NCBI GenBank assembly: GCA_963546395.1
Contig: CAUUMS010000013.1
Location: forward strand, 1 to 46,994
Origin: Bacteroides_D sp963546395
Lineage (GTDB): Bacteria > Bacteroidota > Bacteroidia > Bacteroidales > CAJPTX01
Length of the DNA stretch: 46,994 bases
Direction of reading: 5' to 3'
Shown: one piece after another, positions 35,607-44,089 of the stretch
How the letters are laid out: each line of letters opens with the position of its first letter
Numbering within the stretch: position 1 is the stretch's first letter
Program-made: the position numbers and the translations under genes
Notes under the pieces: model-generated
What the model saw: the letters and a program-made list of their open reading frames with translations, nothing else
Database searches by the model: none
Told to the model about the DNA's origin: nothing

Positions 35607-35693
35607 CACCGTTTCGCATGGCGCGCAGCAAGCCCCTTGGCCTCCGACTGAGGAGATGGGAAGGGCTAAACACGGCACACCGAATAAGGTAAG

Positions 35694-38009
35694 ATGGGAG
35701 CCCTGATGAGAGTACGATCCGTTGCACAGCTGGGGCTATTGCTCTTGTGCTCGGCCTGGGCCGTAGGCAGCGCAGTGGCACAGCATCGGCATTGGCATGA
35801 TTACTTCTCATACTCGTTGGGGATCAAGCTATTGCCGGCGGGAGATGGCGTGCTGCTGGTGGGGCCTCAGTCGCTCTACGGGTATGATTACCACGGGCAA
35901 ACCTCGCGCTACTCCCGCGTGCAGGGGTTGGCTGGCAGCCAGATCGTCGATGCCGACTACCGCGCCTCCGATCGCACCCTCGTCGTGGCCTACGCAGATG
36001 GGAGTGTAGACGTGGCGGGCCCTGGGGCCCGGTACACCGTGACAGAGCTACGGGATGCGCAACAGGGCACCGTGCCCCTGCCCATCCGCCAGATTCTGCG
36101 CGCCTCGGATGTCACCTACGCTGTGACAGAGACGCACATCGTCATCATCAACCATGCCAAGCGATCCATTAGCGAGCTTCTGCGCGTGTGGCCACAGCAT
36201 GCTGCGGCTGCTCTCTCGCTCAATGGTGCTTGCCTGGTGGGCGAACAGCTCTACGTGGCCACGAATGGCGGCATTTACACCGCCACGGGCACGCCCGGCG
36301 CGGGGCAGCATTACGACCTCATGGGGTTAAAGGATCAGGATGTGCTGCGCATCTCATCATCCAATGATGGGGCCACGCTGTTAGCCTGGATTCGGGAGGG
36401 GGGAACGCTCTCGCTGAAACGCTTCGCAGGGGGACAATGGAGCACGTTACTCGCTGGGATCGACGGTGAGGCGGCCTGGATAACGTCCAGCGGGGCGCAC
36501 TTCGTGGCATGCAATGGGCAGCGCATCTGGCGCATCACCAAGTCGGGGAACACGGAGCTGCTGTGGGATGAGACTACGCAGCCAGAGGAGCAACGCATAC
36601 ACCCCATGTGCGCTATCACGCACGAGACGCACGGGCTAATGGTGGCCAGCAAAACGCGGGGACTGATAAAGGTGCAAGGGACATCGTTCAACGTGCTATC
36701 TCCCTCCTCGCCCTCCTTCACCACCGCATACCGGGTGTCCATGATAGGGGATGAGCCGATTTTCACCGGTGGAGGGTTCAATGCTGAGGGCGATCCGCTA
36801 CATCGACCATTCGGTGTCTACAGTCCGGGCCTTGACATCCGCCAGGGGATAGACAAACTTACCCCTCGTCCCCTCGATGCGGGCCCAATTGCAGTGATAG
36901 ATGCCACAGCATCGCACTACCTGGTAGGGACATCGAATCGCGGTCTGCTCGAAATGCGTGGGGGCGACGTGATCGCCACCCATGACGAGAAGAATAGTCC
37001 CCTACAGGGAGGCCCGGGCACTGGCCCCACGGTGAGCGATGCGCTTGTAACAGCCGATGGGCAGTGGTGGCTGATAAGTCCCACGAGTCCAGCCCCCCTA
37101 CTCCACCGTGCTACCGATGGCCACTGGACAGAGCTCCCACTCCCGGATGGGGTCAACGCCGCGGCAGCTCGCCTGCGGTTGGCACCCGATGGCACCCTGT
37201 GGGTGGCCAGTCCCAGAGGTTACCGCATAGCAGCTATCAAGCCGGCAGAGTACATAGCCTCGGGCGGACGCAAGGGCTACGGGAGCCAGATTGTGTATAC
37301 GCCGCCATCTAACAATGCGGCCCGTCCGTATGACCTGGCCTTCGATGGGCAGGGGCAACTGTGGATAGCCACGAGTCGCACCCTGGTGTGGGCACGCAAC
37401 CCGGGACAACTGGCTCAGGGCGAAGAGCTCACGCTCAACGCAATCACATTCCCCAACCCCGACTGGGCGGGCACGGGCGCCCAACTGCTGCACGATGTGC
37501 GCACGAGCACACTGCTCGTGGATGCGGGAGATGGGGTGTGGGTAGGCGGCTTCGACGGCAATCTGCACCACGTGGATCCCGCCACCAAAAGCCTAGTGCG
37601 CCGCTACACGCCGGCCAACTCACCGCTACCTGGCGGTCGGGTGTACGACTTGGTGTACGAGGCCAAGCGGGGGATGCTCTACGTGGCCAGTGAGAATGGT
37701 GTGGTGGCCCTGAAGACGAGCACGCTGGAGGGGGCTGCAAACTACGACAATGTGCGGGTGTACCCCAATCCGCTGCGGCCCGAGATGCCCAATGAGATTA
37801 CGATAGACGGGCTTGTGACCAATAGCACGCTGAAGATTACCGATGTGTCTGGTGCGCTAGTTCGTGAGCTCAAAAGTCGTGGTGGTCGGGCCGTGTGGGA
37901 TACGCTCAACGGGCGGGGCCAACCTGTGCGCACGGGCATATATCTCATCTTCGCCTCGGACGAGCAGGGGAAAAAGAGCTGCGTGGAGAAGGTCGCCATA
38001 GTGCGATAG
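35694..38009 (+). CDS. porZ: T9SS component PorZ-like beta-propeller protein
   Basis: A 771-residue exported protein. Signal peptide about 1-29 (LGLLLLCSAWAVGSAVA before QHRHW), a large region of repeated WD/Reg-prop-like blades (LYGYDYHGQTSRYSRVQGL; GTLWVASPRGYRI; GQLWIATSRTLVWARNPGQ), and a C-terminal sandwich from about 686 (NVRVYPNPLRPE...) ending KVAIVR, a type A T9SS sorting domain. Length and layout match PorZ of Porphyromonas gingivalis (about 776 residues), which in that organism works with PorU, PorV and PorQ at the cell surface and binds A-LPS. A two-component-type propeller protein is the alternative reading. It sits between rdgB and recO with an 11-nt gap to recO. No other T9SS gene is in the window. 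Confidence 0.82.
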   Translation: MGALMRVRSVAQLGLLLLCSAWAVGSAVAQHRHWHDYFSYSLGIKLLPAGDGVLLVGPQSLYGYDYHGQTSRYSRVQGLAGSQIVDADYRASDRTLVVAYADGSVDVAGPGARYTVTELRDAQQGTVPLPIRQILRASDVTYAVTETHIVIINHAKRSISELLRVWPQHAAAALSLNGACLVGEQLYVATNGGIYTATGTPGAGQHYDLMGLKDQDVLRISSSNDGATLLAWIREGGTLSLKRFAGGQWSTLLAGIDGEAAWITSSGAHFVACNGQRIWRITKSGNTELLWDETTQPEEQRIHPMCAITHETHGLMVASKTRGLIKVQGTSFNVLSPSSPSFTTAYRVSMIGDEPIFTGGGFNAEGDPLHRPFGVYSPGLDIRQGIDKLTPRPLDAGPIAVIDATASHYLVGTSNRGLLEMRGGDVIATHDEKNSPLQGGPGTGPTVSDALVTADGQWWLISPTSPAPLLHRATDGHWTELPLPDGVNAAAARLRLAPDGTLWVASPRGYRIAAIKPAEYIASGGRKGYGSQIVYTPPSNNAARPYDLAFDGQGQLWIATSRTLVWARNPGQLAQGEELTLNAITFPNPDWAGTGAQLLHDVRTSTLLVDAGDGVWVGGFDGNLHHVDPATKSLVRRYTPANSPLPGGRVYDLVYEAKRGMLYVASENGVVALKTSTLEGAANYDNVRVYPNPLRPEMPNEITIDGLVTNSTLKITDVSGALVRELKSRGGRAVWDTLNGRGQPVRTGIYLIFASDEQGKKSCVEKVAIVR

Positions 38010-38020
38010 GACAGCTTGCC

Positions 38021-38740
38021 ATGCGTACGATTCTCGACGGTGCAATCTTACGCTCACAGCCTCACGGTGATCACGGTCGTCTGGTGGCCATCTACAGCCC
38101 GCATGAGGGGTATGTGGGACTGGTGGCCCGCAGCGCACGCACGCCACTCAACGGTCAACGTTTCGCGGCCCTGCTACACCCCCTAGCACTGGTGAGTGCC
38201 CAGTGCTCGCTGCCTCGCCGCGCCGATGGGCTTGGACAGCTGTATGACGCTGAGCCGCAGTGCCCATTGCCCCTCCTGGTGACCGATGCGGCACGTATTG
38301 CCGTGGCCCTATTCGCCAGCGAACTGCTCGACTTGCAACTCCGTAACCGGCCTGGGCAAGTTGATGTGTACGAATTCATCCGCATGACGGCCGTGGCCCT
38401 CAATGCGCCCCATCAGAGTCTGGGGCTATTCCCACACTGGTTTGTGCTACATCTGGCATGCCAACTGGGCTATCAGCCCACCGGGGAGTGGAGCGAATGC
38501 GATGCCTTTCTCGACGTGGAGAATGGTTGCTTTGTCTCCCACCCCACGGAGGTAACGCGTCAAATATCGCAGGCTGTGGGTCTGCTGGCCTGCGCCGAAC
38601 AGCCAGATGCAATTGCCGCAGCACCCGACCTCTCACGCAGCGCACTGCTTCGGGTACTATTGCAGTACCTCGCATACCATAGCGGCGTGGCCTGCCATCT
38701 TCGCTCCCTGCCTGTGCTCGAGAGCGCACTGCACGGGTAA
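38021..38740 (+). CDS. recO: DNA repair protein RecO
   Basis: A 239-residue protein of the RecFOR recombination pathway that loads RecA on gapped DNA. The N-terminal OB-fold begins MRTILDGAILRSQPHGDHGRLVAIYSPHEG in pieces, followed by a helical domain with FEFIRM-like DVYEFIRMTAVAL. The ATG at 38021 is 11 nt after porZ; the open frame runs further upstream inside porZ but is not needed. The family match rests on overall pattern and length; zinc cysteines of some RecO proteins are not obvious. Confidence 0.85.
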   Translation: MRTILDGAILRSQPHGDHGRLVAIYSPHEGYVGLVARSARTPLNGQRFAALLHPLALVSAQCSLPRRADGLGQLYDAEPQCPLPLLVTDAARIAVALFASELLDLQLRNRPGQVDVYEFIRMTAVALNAPHQSLGLFPHWFVLHLACQLGYQPTGEWSECDAFLDVENGCFVSHPTEVTRQISQAVGLLACAEQPDAIAAAPDLSRSALLRVLLQYLAYHSGVACHLRSLPVLESALHG

Positions 38741-38859
38741 CCCTCCCGCGGCTAGCATCGCATCTATGGGTAGGCTCTCGCCATGGTACCCATGGGGCAC
38801 AGGGCATGGACGTTGATATTGCATGGCGGAGGCAGGTGATGGGTTCATGTAAAGGGCAT

Positions 38860-38867
38860 TACCTTTG
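38860..38867 (+). promoter_or_regulatory. -7 promoter element of murF-alr
   Basis: A perfect TACCTTTG with a predicted start near 38874, about 60 nt before the ATG at 38934. It overlaps the TTG that would open the reading frame at 38865, which argues against that longer start. No clear -33 TTG. Confidence 0.55.
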
Positions 38868-38933
38868 CCAAGAGGCCTTCTCCGCAGGGGCGGGGTGAAC
38901 GCCCGCCAGGCCACACTACAGCACAGTATTCGT

Positions 38934-41405
38934 ATGTTGGAATACACGTTTCGAGAGCTCCAACAGGCCGTTGGGGGTGAGCTGATCGGCTCGCCAGAGG
39001 CTACCGTTTGCAATGTGTCCACAGATAGTCGGGCAATCACGGGGGGGGATGATGTGCTCTTTGTAGCCCTCGTGGGAGCTCGTCACGATGGGCATCGGTT
39101 CATCGAGGCACTGTACACCGATCGGCGGGTGCGAGGATTCATCGTGGAGCACTTACCCGAGGGGTATGAGCGAATGGAGGGGGCGAATTTCCTTGTGGTA
39201 GACAACACGCTGACGGCCCTTCAACGCCTGGGGGCGTACCATCGTCAGCGGTTCCAGATTCCGCTGGTGGGCATCACAGGTAGCAATGGAAAGACGGTGG
39301 TGAAGGAGTGGCTCAGCCAGGTGCTAAGCACGAAGTACCGCACGCATCACAGTCCGCGGAGCTACAACTCGCAGGTGGGAGTGCCCCTTTCGCTGCTCGG
39401 GCTGGCCCCGCACCACGAGGTAGGTGTATACGAGGCGGGGATCTCGGAGCCGGGGGAGATGGAGGCCCTGGAACGGATTATACACCCGCGGCTGGGCATA
39501 TTCACCAATCTCGGGCAGGCGCATCAGGCCCACTTTGCAGATCTCCGCAGCAAGGGAGAGGAGAAGATGCGTCTGTTCACACGCTGCGAGCAACTCATCG
39601 TGTGCGCAGATCAACCCCTGCCCGTGGCACTGGCAGGGGAGCTTCACAGGAAGCATGGGGTGCAAATCGTCACGTGGTCGAGCAAGGGGGCACCATGTGA
39701 TATGCCCGTACAGCTTGGTGAGGCTGAGGCCAGCGGCCGACTCGCCTTCGTGGCCGAATGGGGTGGCGAATCGCTACACGGGTGGCTACCAGGCAATGAC
39801 CCAGCCACTGTGGAGAATGCGCTGCACACGCTACTCGGGGCAATACTACTGGGCATTCCCCCCGCGCAGGCAGTGGAGCAAATTGGCAGGCTGCACCCTG
39901 TGGCCATGCGGCTAGAGCGTCGTGAAAGCGTGTACGGACATGCCCTCATTAACGACAGCTACAGCTGCGACATCGAATCGTTACAGGTGGCCCTGGCATT
40001 CCTACACCAGCAAGCAGGAGGGGATGAGAAGGCTGTGATCCTGTCGGATATTCAGCAGAGCGGGCTGAGCACCGAGGCCCTATACCGGCAAGTGCATCAG
40101 CTGCTACGGCAGTATGACGTGAAGACGTTGATTGGCGTAGGGCCAGACATTGCAAGCCTCAGGGCCCATATGCCCGAGGGGCTATTCTACCCCACCACGC
40201 AGGCCCTCCTGGAGGCATTCCCCCAGGCACAGCTACGCCATGCGGCCGTACTGGTGAAGGGGAGCCGAAGTTACGGGTTGGAGCGTGCCAGCCATCTACT
40301 GGAGAAGCAGGCGCACCGCACCGTGCTAGAGGTGAGCCTGACGGCACTAGAGCACAACCTCAATCACTTCCGCAGCCTACTGGCTCCGGGGGTGCGGCTA
40401 TTCGTGCTAGTGAAAGCATTCGCTTACGGGAATGGGAGCTGCGAGCTGGCCCGCCTGCTGGCCTATCACCAGGTGGATTACCTGGGTGTGGCCTTTGCCG
40501 ATGAGGGGGTAGTTCTGCGCAATAGCGGGGTGAGCACTCCTATCGTGGTGCTGAATCCGGCCCCCGATAGCTACGCGCTGCTCATTGAGCACGGATTAGA
40601 GCCGGAAATATTCTCCTTTGCAAGCCTGCGTGGCTTCTCGCGTGCAGCCCGGGAGTTGGGCGCAGAGGGATATCCTGTGCATCTAAAGTTCGACACGGGT
40701 ATGCACCGTGTGGGGTTCAGCCCCGAGGATGTGGATGCGCTCATTGGGTCGCTGGCAGAGTCGAAGGCTATTCGCGTGGCCAGCATGTTCACCCATCTTG
40801 CGGCAGCCGATGAGCCTGGGCAGGATGAGTTCACGGCGCACCAGGTGGCATGCTACACGGCCATGGCCGACAGCGTGGAGCGAGCCCTGGGTTACCGACC
40901 GCTTCGGCACGTACTCAATTCGGCAGGCACCGAGCGTTTCCCCGACTGGCAGTTCGACATGGTGCGACTGGGCATCGGGCTACACGGAATCTCGGTGTAT
41001 GGGGATAACCGTTTGCAGGTAGCGGCGAGCCTTAAGACCTACGTGGCGCAAGTGAAGCACCTAAATCCAGGCGACACGGTGGGGTATGGCCGCAAAGGGC
41101 GCATCGAGCATCCAGCAACCATTGCAACCCTTCCAATCGGGTATGCGGATGGATTCAATCGGAGACTGGGTAACGGCGTGGGTCATGTGCTGGTGAAGGG
41201 CCACCTGCTGCCCACGATAGGGAATATTTGCATGGACACCTGCATGGTGGATGCGAGCGGATGCGATGTGCGCGAGGGGGACAGCGTCACCATATTCGGC
41301 CCAGAGCTCCGGGTGGAACAGCTGGCCCAGTGGCTGGGCACGATTCCCTATGAGGTGATGAGCACCATCTCATCCCGCGTGTCGAGGCTCTACTACACGG
41401 ACTAA
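38934..41405 (+). CDS. murF/alr: MurF-Alr fusion: D-Ala-D-Ala ligase / alanine racemase
   Basis: An 823-residue bifunctional cytoplasmic enzyme. The first half (about 1-455) is MurF, adding D-Ala-D-Ala to UDP-MurNAc-tripeptide: ATP loop GSNGKT (116-121), GVYEAGISEPGEME, INDSYSCD (339-346). The second half is alanine racemase, beginning RTVLEVSLTALEHNL, with the PLP lysine in VKAFAYGNG (Lys494) and the C-terminal YGRKG and ATLPIGYADGF blocks. Making D-Ala and using it in one polypeptide is a known Bacteroidetes arrangement. Both halves look complete. The MurF motif NDSYS is a slight variant of the common NDxYN. Confidence 0.96.
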   Translation: MLEYTFRELQQAVGGELIGSPEATVCNVSTDSRAITGGDDVLFVALVGARHDGHRFIEALYTDRRVRGFIVEHLPEGYERMEGANFLVVDNTLTALQRLGAYHRQRFQIPLVGITGSNGKTVVKEWLSQVLSTKYRTHHSPRSYNSQVGVPLSLLGLAPHHEVGVYEAGISEPGEMEALERIIHPRLGIFTNLGQAHQAHFADLRSKGEEKMRLFTRCEQLIVCADQPLPVALAGELHRKHGVQIVTWSSKGAPCDMPVQLGEAEASGRLAFVAEWGGESLHGWLPGNDPATVENALHTLLGAILLGIPPAQAVEQIGRLHPVAMRLERRESVYGHALINDSYSCDIESLQVALAFLHQQAGGDEKAVILSDIQQSGLSTEALYRQVHQLLRQYDVKTLIGVGPDIASLRAHMPEGLFYPTTQALLEAFPQAQLRHAAVLVKGSRSYGLERASHLLEKQAHRTVLEVSLTALEHNLNHFRSLLAPGVRLFVLVKAFAYGNGSCELARLLAYHQVDYLGVAFADEGVVLRNSGVSTPIVVLNPAPDSYALLIEHGLEPEIFSFASLRGFSRAARELGAEGYPVHLKFDTGMHRVGFSPEDVDALIGSLAESKAIRVASMFTHLAAADEPGQDEFTAHQVACYTAMADSVERALGYRPLRHVLNSAGTERFPDWQFDMVRLGIGLHGISVYGDNRLQVAASLKTYVAQVKHLNPGDTVGYGRKGRIEHPATIATLPIGYADGFNRRLGNGVGHVLVKGHLLPTIGNICMDTCMVDASGCDVREGDSVTIFGPELRVEQLAQWLGTIPYEVMSTISSRVSRLYYTD

Positions 41406-41593
41406 CGTTACGGCTCGGGTGGTGCCACGTCGAAAATGGCTCACGCCAGGTGTGCGCGGCTGATGAGGGTGCGCACGATCGCGGTGAGCGCCCCGGGATA
41501 AACGCCAGAGGGGGCCACACTGGGTGGCAAGACCCTCTGCGCGAGTGGATGCCCGCAGGCAATCGCATTGGTTGGGTGGACTATATACGCCGA

Positions 41594-41629
41594 GGGGCCT
41601 TTCCACCCTATCGTAGGTGGAAAGACCCC
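41594..41629. terminator. Hairpin between murF-alr and the barrel gene
   Basis: GGGG-C-CTTTCCACC (41594-41607) pairs with GGTGGAAAG-A-CCCC (41616-41629): 13 pairs, one mismatch and an 8-nt loop. It sits between convergent genes and probably terminates one or both. The bases before it (41406-41593) show no gene I can support. Confidence 0.7.
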
Positions 41630-41687
41630 CTGGTCGACCCCTCTTAACCCCTTAAGAGATTGACTCGATGTGTGCTGTATTGCGTGC

Positions 41688-42848
41688 TTAGAAGGAGAAG
41701 AGCAGCATTCCGAATTCGATGGGGTAGAATGTCGGGCCACGTCCCTGCTCAAATAACCCCATGGGATAGTAGTTGGCGTAGAGATGCATGGGGCCCAACC
41801 CAATCCTCACTGTTGTGGCAAACTGCACATCGTTAATGAAGAAGGCATTGCTGTGGTAAAGCTCCCGATTGCCATTGTAGCGGACCTTCGTCGTGGCGTA
41901 CATTTTCACGCCCCCAATGACTCCCGCAGCGATGTAGAACCGTTTCCAGTACCCACGGCGTGGCGACTGGAGCTCGAGCAGGAGCGGCACGGTGAAGTAT
42001 CCGGTGCGTAGCTTGGATGAGGCCACCTTTGCGCCCCCCTGGAGTAGCGTGCTGTCAACGAACACCCCGTCCCTATTCATGCCCAGGGTGGTACCGCCCT
42101 GAAAGCGGTAGAAATTGAAGTTGAAGCCTATCCCCGTCACCACGCCAAAGCGCCGGTCGACGATGCTGATGCTGTACTGGAAGGGATTGATGGCAAAGCT
42201 GATAGAACTCCCCAATTTGAGCCGATACGCATCCTCTGCACCCATGGGGTAGAGACTCCCCTGGCTGGAGAGCAGCCAGCTAAACCCTAGCTGCATGCCG
42301 GCCCAATGCCCACGGAAATCCCGCTCGCTAAAGAAATGGCCCACCTTATCCGCAATCTCATCGACCTCGTCACCGTTCAAAATCTCAAAGGGATTACTCC
42401 TTTTGTACTTCCCTTTGCGCACGATCGTGGCATTCCCCTTGGAGTCTATGCGGTAGATTTTGCCATTGCTCCGAATCCGATAGCCATCGTGGTTGCGAGT
42501 GATCACCGAGACTGAGCTACTACTGCTATTGTCGGCAGCGTCACCGCTTTTAACGGTTCGCACGATGGTTGTATCTTGTGATGTCAGGATCGTGTCAACG
42601 TTCTCACGGCGTTTTCCAGTGAATATGAACGTCGTGTCCGAATGCTGCTCGATGACCATGTCATCTTGGCCCTGAGACGTTGTAGCCGTTTTGGCCGTGT
42701 CAGTGGGCGCTACACTCGTGGCTCCAGTTATCCCCATCACTCCGCCCGAGGCGACGAATACCGTGGTGGAAGAGCTTTGCGCCTGAAGGCTTCCTATGGC
42801 TGCCGTGACCCCAAGGGTCACCAGCAATAATTGGCGTAGCAAATTCAT
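41688..42848 (-). CDS. Outer-membrane beta-barrel protein (PorT-like fold)
   Basis: About 386 residues from the ATG at 42848 (the frame opens with TTG at 42872). A signal peptide (LLRQLLLVTLGVTAAIGSLQA before QSSS) is followed by a long Ser/Thr/Asp-rich, probably flexible segment of about 110 residues. Then come roughly 200 residues of alternating amphipathic strands (GFSWLLSSQGSLY; GIGFNFNFYRFQGG; RTGYFTVPLLLELQSP) ending GMLLFSF with a terminal Phe. The FTVPLLLE block recalls PorT-family eight-stranded barrels. Function unknown. Monocistronic between two strong hairpins. Confidence 0.8.
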   Translation of the reverse strand: MNLLRQLLLVTLGVTAAIGSLQAQSSSTTVFVASGGVMGITGATSVAPTDTAKTATTSQGQDDMVIEQHSDTTFIFTGKRRENVDTILTSQDTTIVRTVKSGDAADNSSSSSVSVITRNHDGYRIRSNGKIYRIDSKGNATIVRKGKYKRSNPFEILNGDEVDEIADKVGHFFSERDFRGHWAGMQLGFSWLLSSQGSLYPMGAEDAYRLKLGSSISFAINPFQYSISIVDRRFGVVTGIGFNFNFYRFQGGTTLGMNRDGVFVDSTLLQGGAKVASSKLRTGYFTVPLLLELQSPRRGYWKRFYIAAGVIGGVKMYATTKVRYNGNRELYHSNAFFINDVQFATTVRIGLGPMHLYANYYPMGLFEQGRGPTFYPIEFGMLLFSF

Positions 42849-42960
42849 ATGTCGTCTGCCTTTTGAATTCAATCCTATGACGGATGAGTGGGCTATAAGT
42901 TACAGTAGCAAATAGCGTAACTGAGAGAAAAGGCCACACAGTAGGGGGGTAATAATAGCG

Positions 42961-42994
42961 AAAGCGGAGAGCTCAGCCTTGAGCTCTCCGCTTT
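42961..42994. terminator. Terminator of tRNA-His
   Basis: AAAGCGGAGAGCTCA (42961-42975) pairs perfectly over 15 bp with 42980-42994 around a 4-nt loop, starting 5 nt from the tRNA 3' end. T-rich sequence follows on the minus strand. Confidence 0.85.
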
Positions 42995-42999
42995 CGTAG

Positions 43000-43074
<75 letters not shown>

Positions 43075-43083
43075 GTCCAGCGG

Positions 43084-43118
43084 GTGCAAAGGTACCTCCT
43101 TTGCACGAAATTACCAAA
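43084..43118 (-). promoter_or_regulatory. tRNA-His promoter with overlapping palindrome
   Basis: TTTG (43115-43118), a 20-nt spacer and TACCTTTG (43087-43094) on the minus strand. The -7 box is embedded in a perfect 9-bp palindrome, GTGCAAAGG-TACCT-CCTTTGCAC (43084-43106). Confidence 0.75.
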
Positions 43119-43190
43119 CTACCGCCAAGAACCCGGGGGCCACCATTGCCATTCACACATCAAATCGGCCGGTGGTATAGCCTGTTCCCT

Positions 43191-43925
43191 CTACCTACGC
43201 TCCTGATCAATGCGTACACCCTGCACGCCAGGCAAGGCGAGGATATCGTCCACAAGCTGCTGCACGGGCACCTGCTCGGAGATGCGCACAGAGAAGCGCA
43301 TAACAGCAAGCCCGCCCACGTTGTCGGATTCGTAGTCCACGGTGCGTATACGTATGTAGCGACGAGCTATGGCCCCACGCACCACTTCCACGGAGGCCGT
43401 CTGCGGCAGGCAACGCACCTCTATCGTTTTGAAATGCTCGATGAAGAATAGGCGCAGCTCAAAACGTTCGAAGAGCACGAGGACGATGAGTATGATGACT
43501 GTGGCACTAATGGCAAGATCGGGCATACCAGCCCCGGCGGCCATCCCCACAGCTGCCACAGCCCATATGCTTGCAGCGGTAGTGATGCCACGCACGTTGG
43601 TGCCGAATTTGATGATAGCCCCGGCACCCAAAAAGCCAATGCCGCTGACAATCTGCGCCGCTATACGCGCCGGATCGCTACGGAACTCTATCGGCAATCT
43701 GGAAAATGGAATGTGTAGGTGGTATAACGGTATGTGTAACGAAATGATGGTGAAGACGGCAGCCCCCACGCAGATGAGCATGTGCGTACGCATGCCTGCT
43801 GGCTGACGGCGTATCTCACGCTCAATGCCCACCACGAGCCCAAGCAGGGCACTAAGCGCAAGACGCGCGGCTAACGTGGGGAAACTCTGCACGGGATCGC
43901 CACCGATAATATCAAACAGCTCCAT
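43191..43925 (-). CDS. MgtC/SapB-family membrane protein
   Basis: A 244-residue inner-membrane protein. The N-terminal half has about four helices with all family marks: LLGLVVGIERE, GMRTHMLICVGAA, IVSGIGFLGAGAII and RGITTAASIWAVAAVG. The C-terminal soluble part (about 155-244) is an ACT-like domain. MgtC proteins modulate the F-type ATP synthase and magnesium homeostasis in pathogens, but many family members are uncharacterised; the role here is not known. The ATG at 43925 starts the first helix region. It stands alone between tRNA-His and the PafA-like gene, with no magnesium transporter nearby. Confidence 0.93.
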   Translation of the reverse strand: MELFDIIGGDPVQSFPTLAARLALSALLGLVVGIEREIRRQPAGMRTHMLICVGAAVFTIISLHIPLYHLHIPFSRLPIEFRSDPARIAAQIVSGIGFLGAGAIIKFGTNVRGITTAASIWAVAAVGMAAGAGMPDLAISATVIILIVLVLFERFELRLFFIEHFKTIEVRCLPQTASVEVVRGAIARRYIRIRTVDYESDNVGGLAVMRFSVRISEQVPVQQLVDDILALPGVQGVRIDQERR

Positions 43926-44089
43926 GGTCTGAGGTAAATAGCAGCAGTACGGTTATTGTGGCTCCATCGCATCAAATGGGCAAAAGCCTCACTCGCCCGG
44001 TAAACCTGCCCGCCAATGCATAACACACGGCAGGAGGCCTCTGCATCGCACCCTGCGCCCCAACAAGTGTGGGGGTACCCATGCGCGGG

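Noticed and set aside
41406..41690. Short minus-strand frames between murF-alr and the barrel gene
   Set aside because: They run through the terminator hairpin and into the barrel gene in another frame, so they are not genes.
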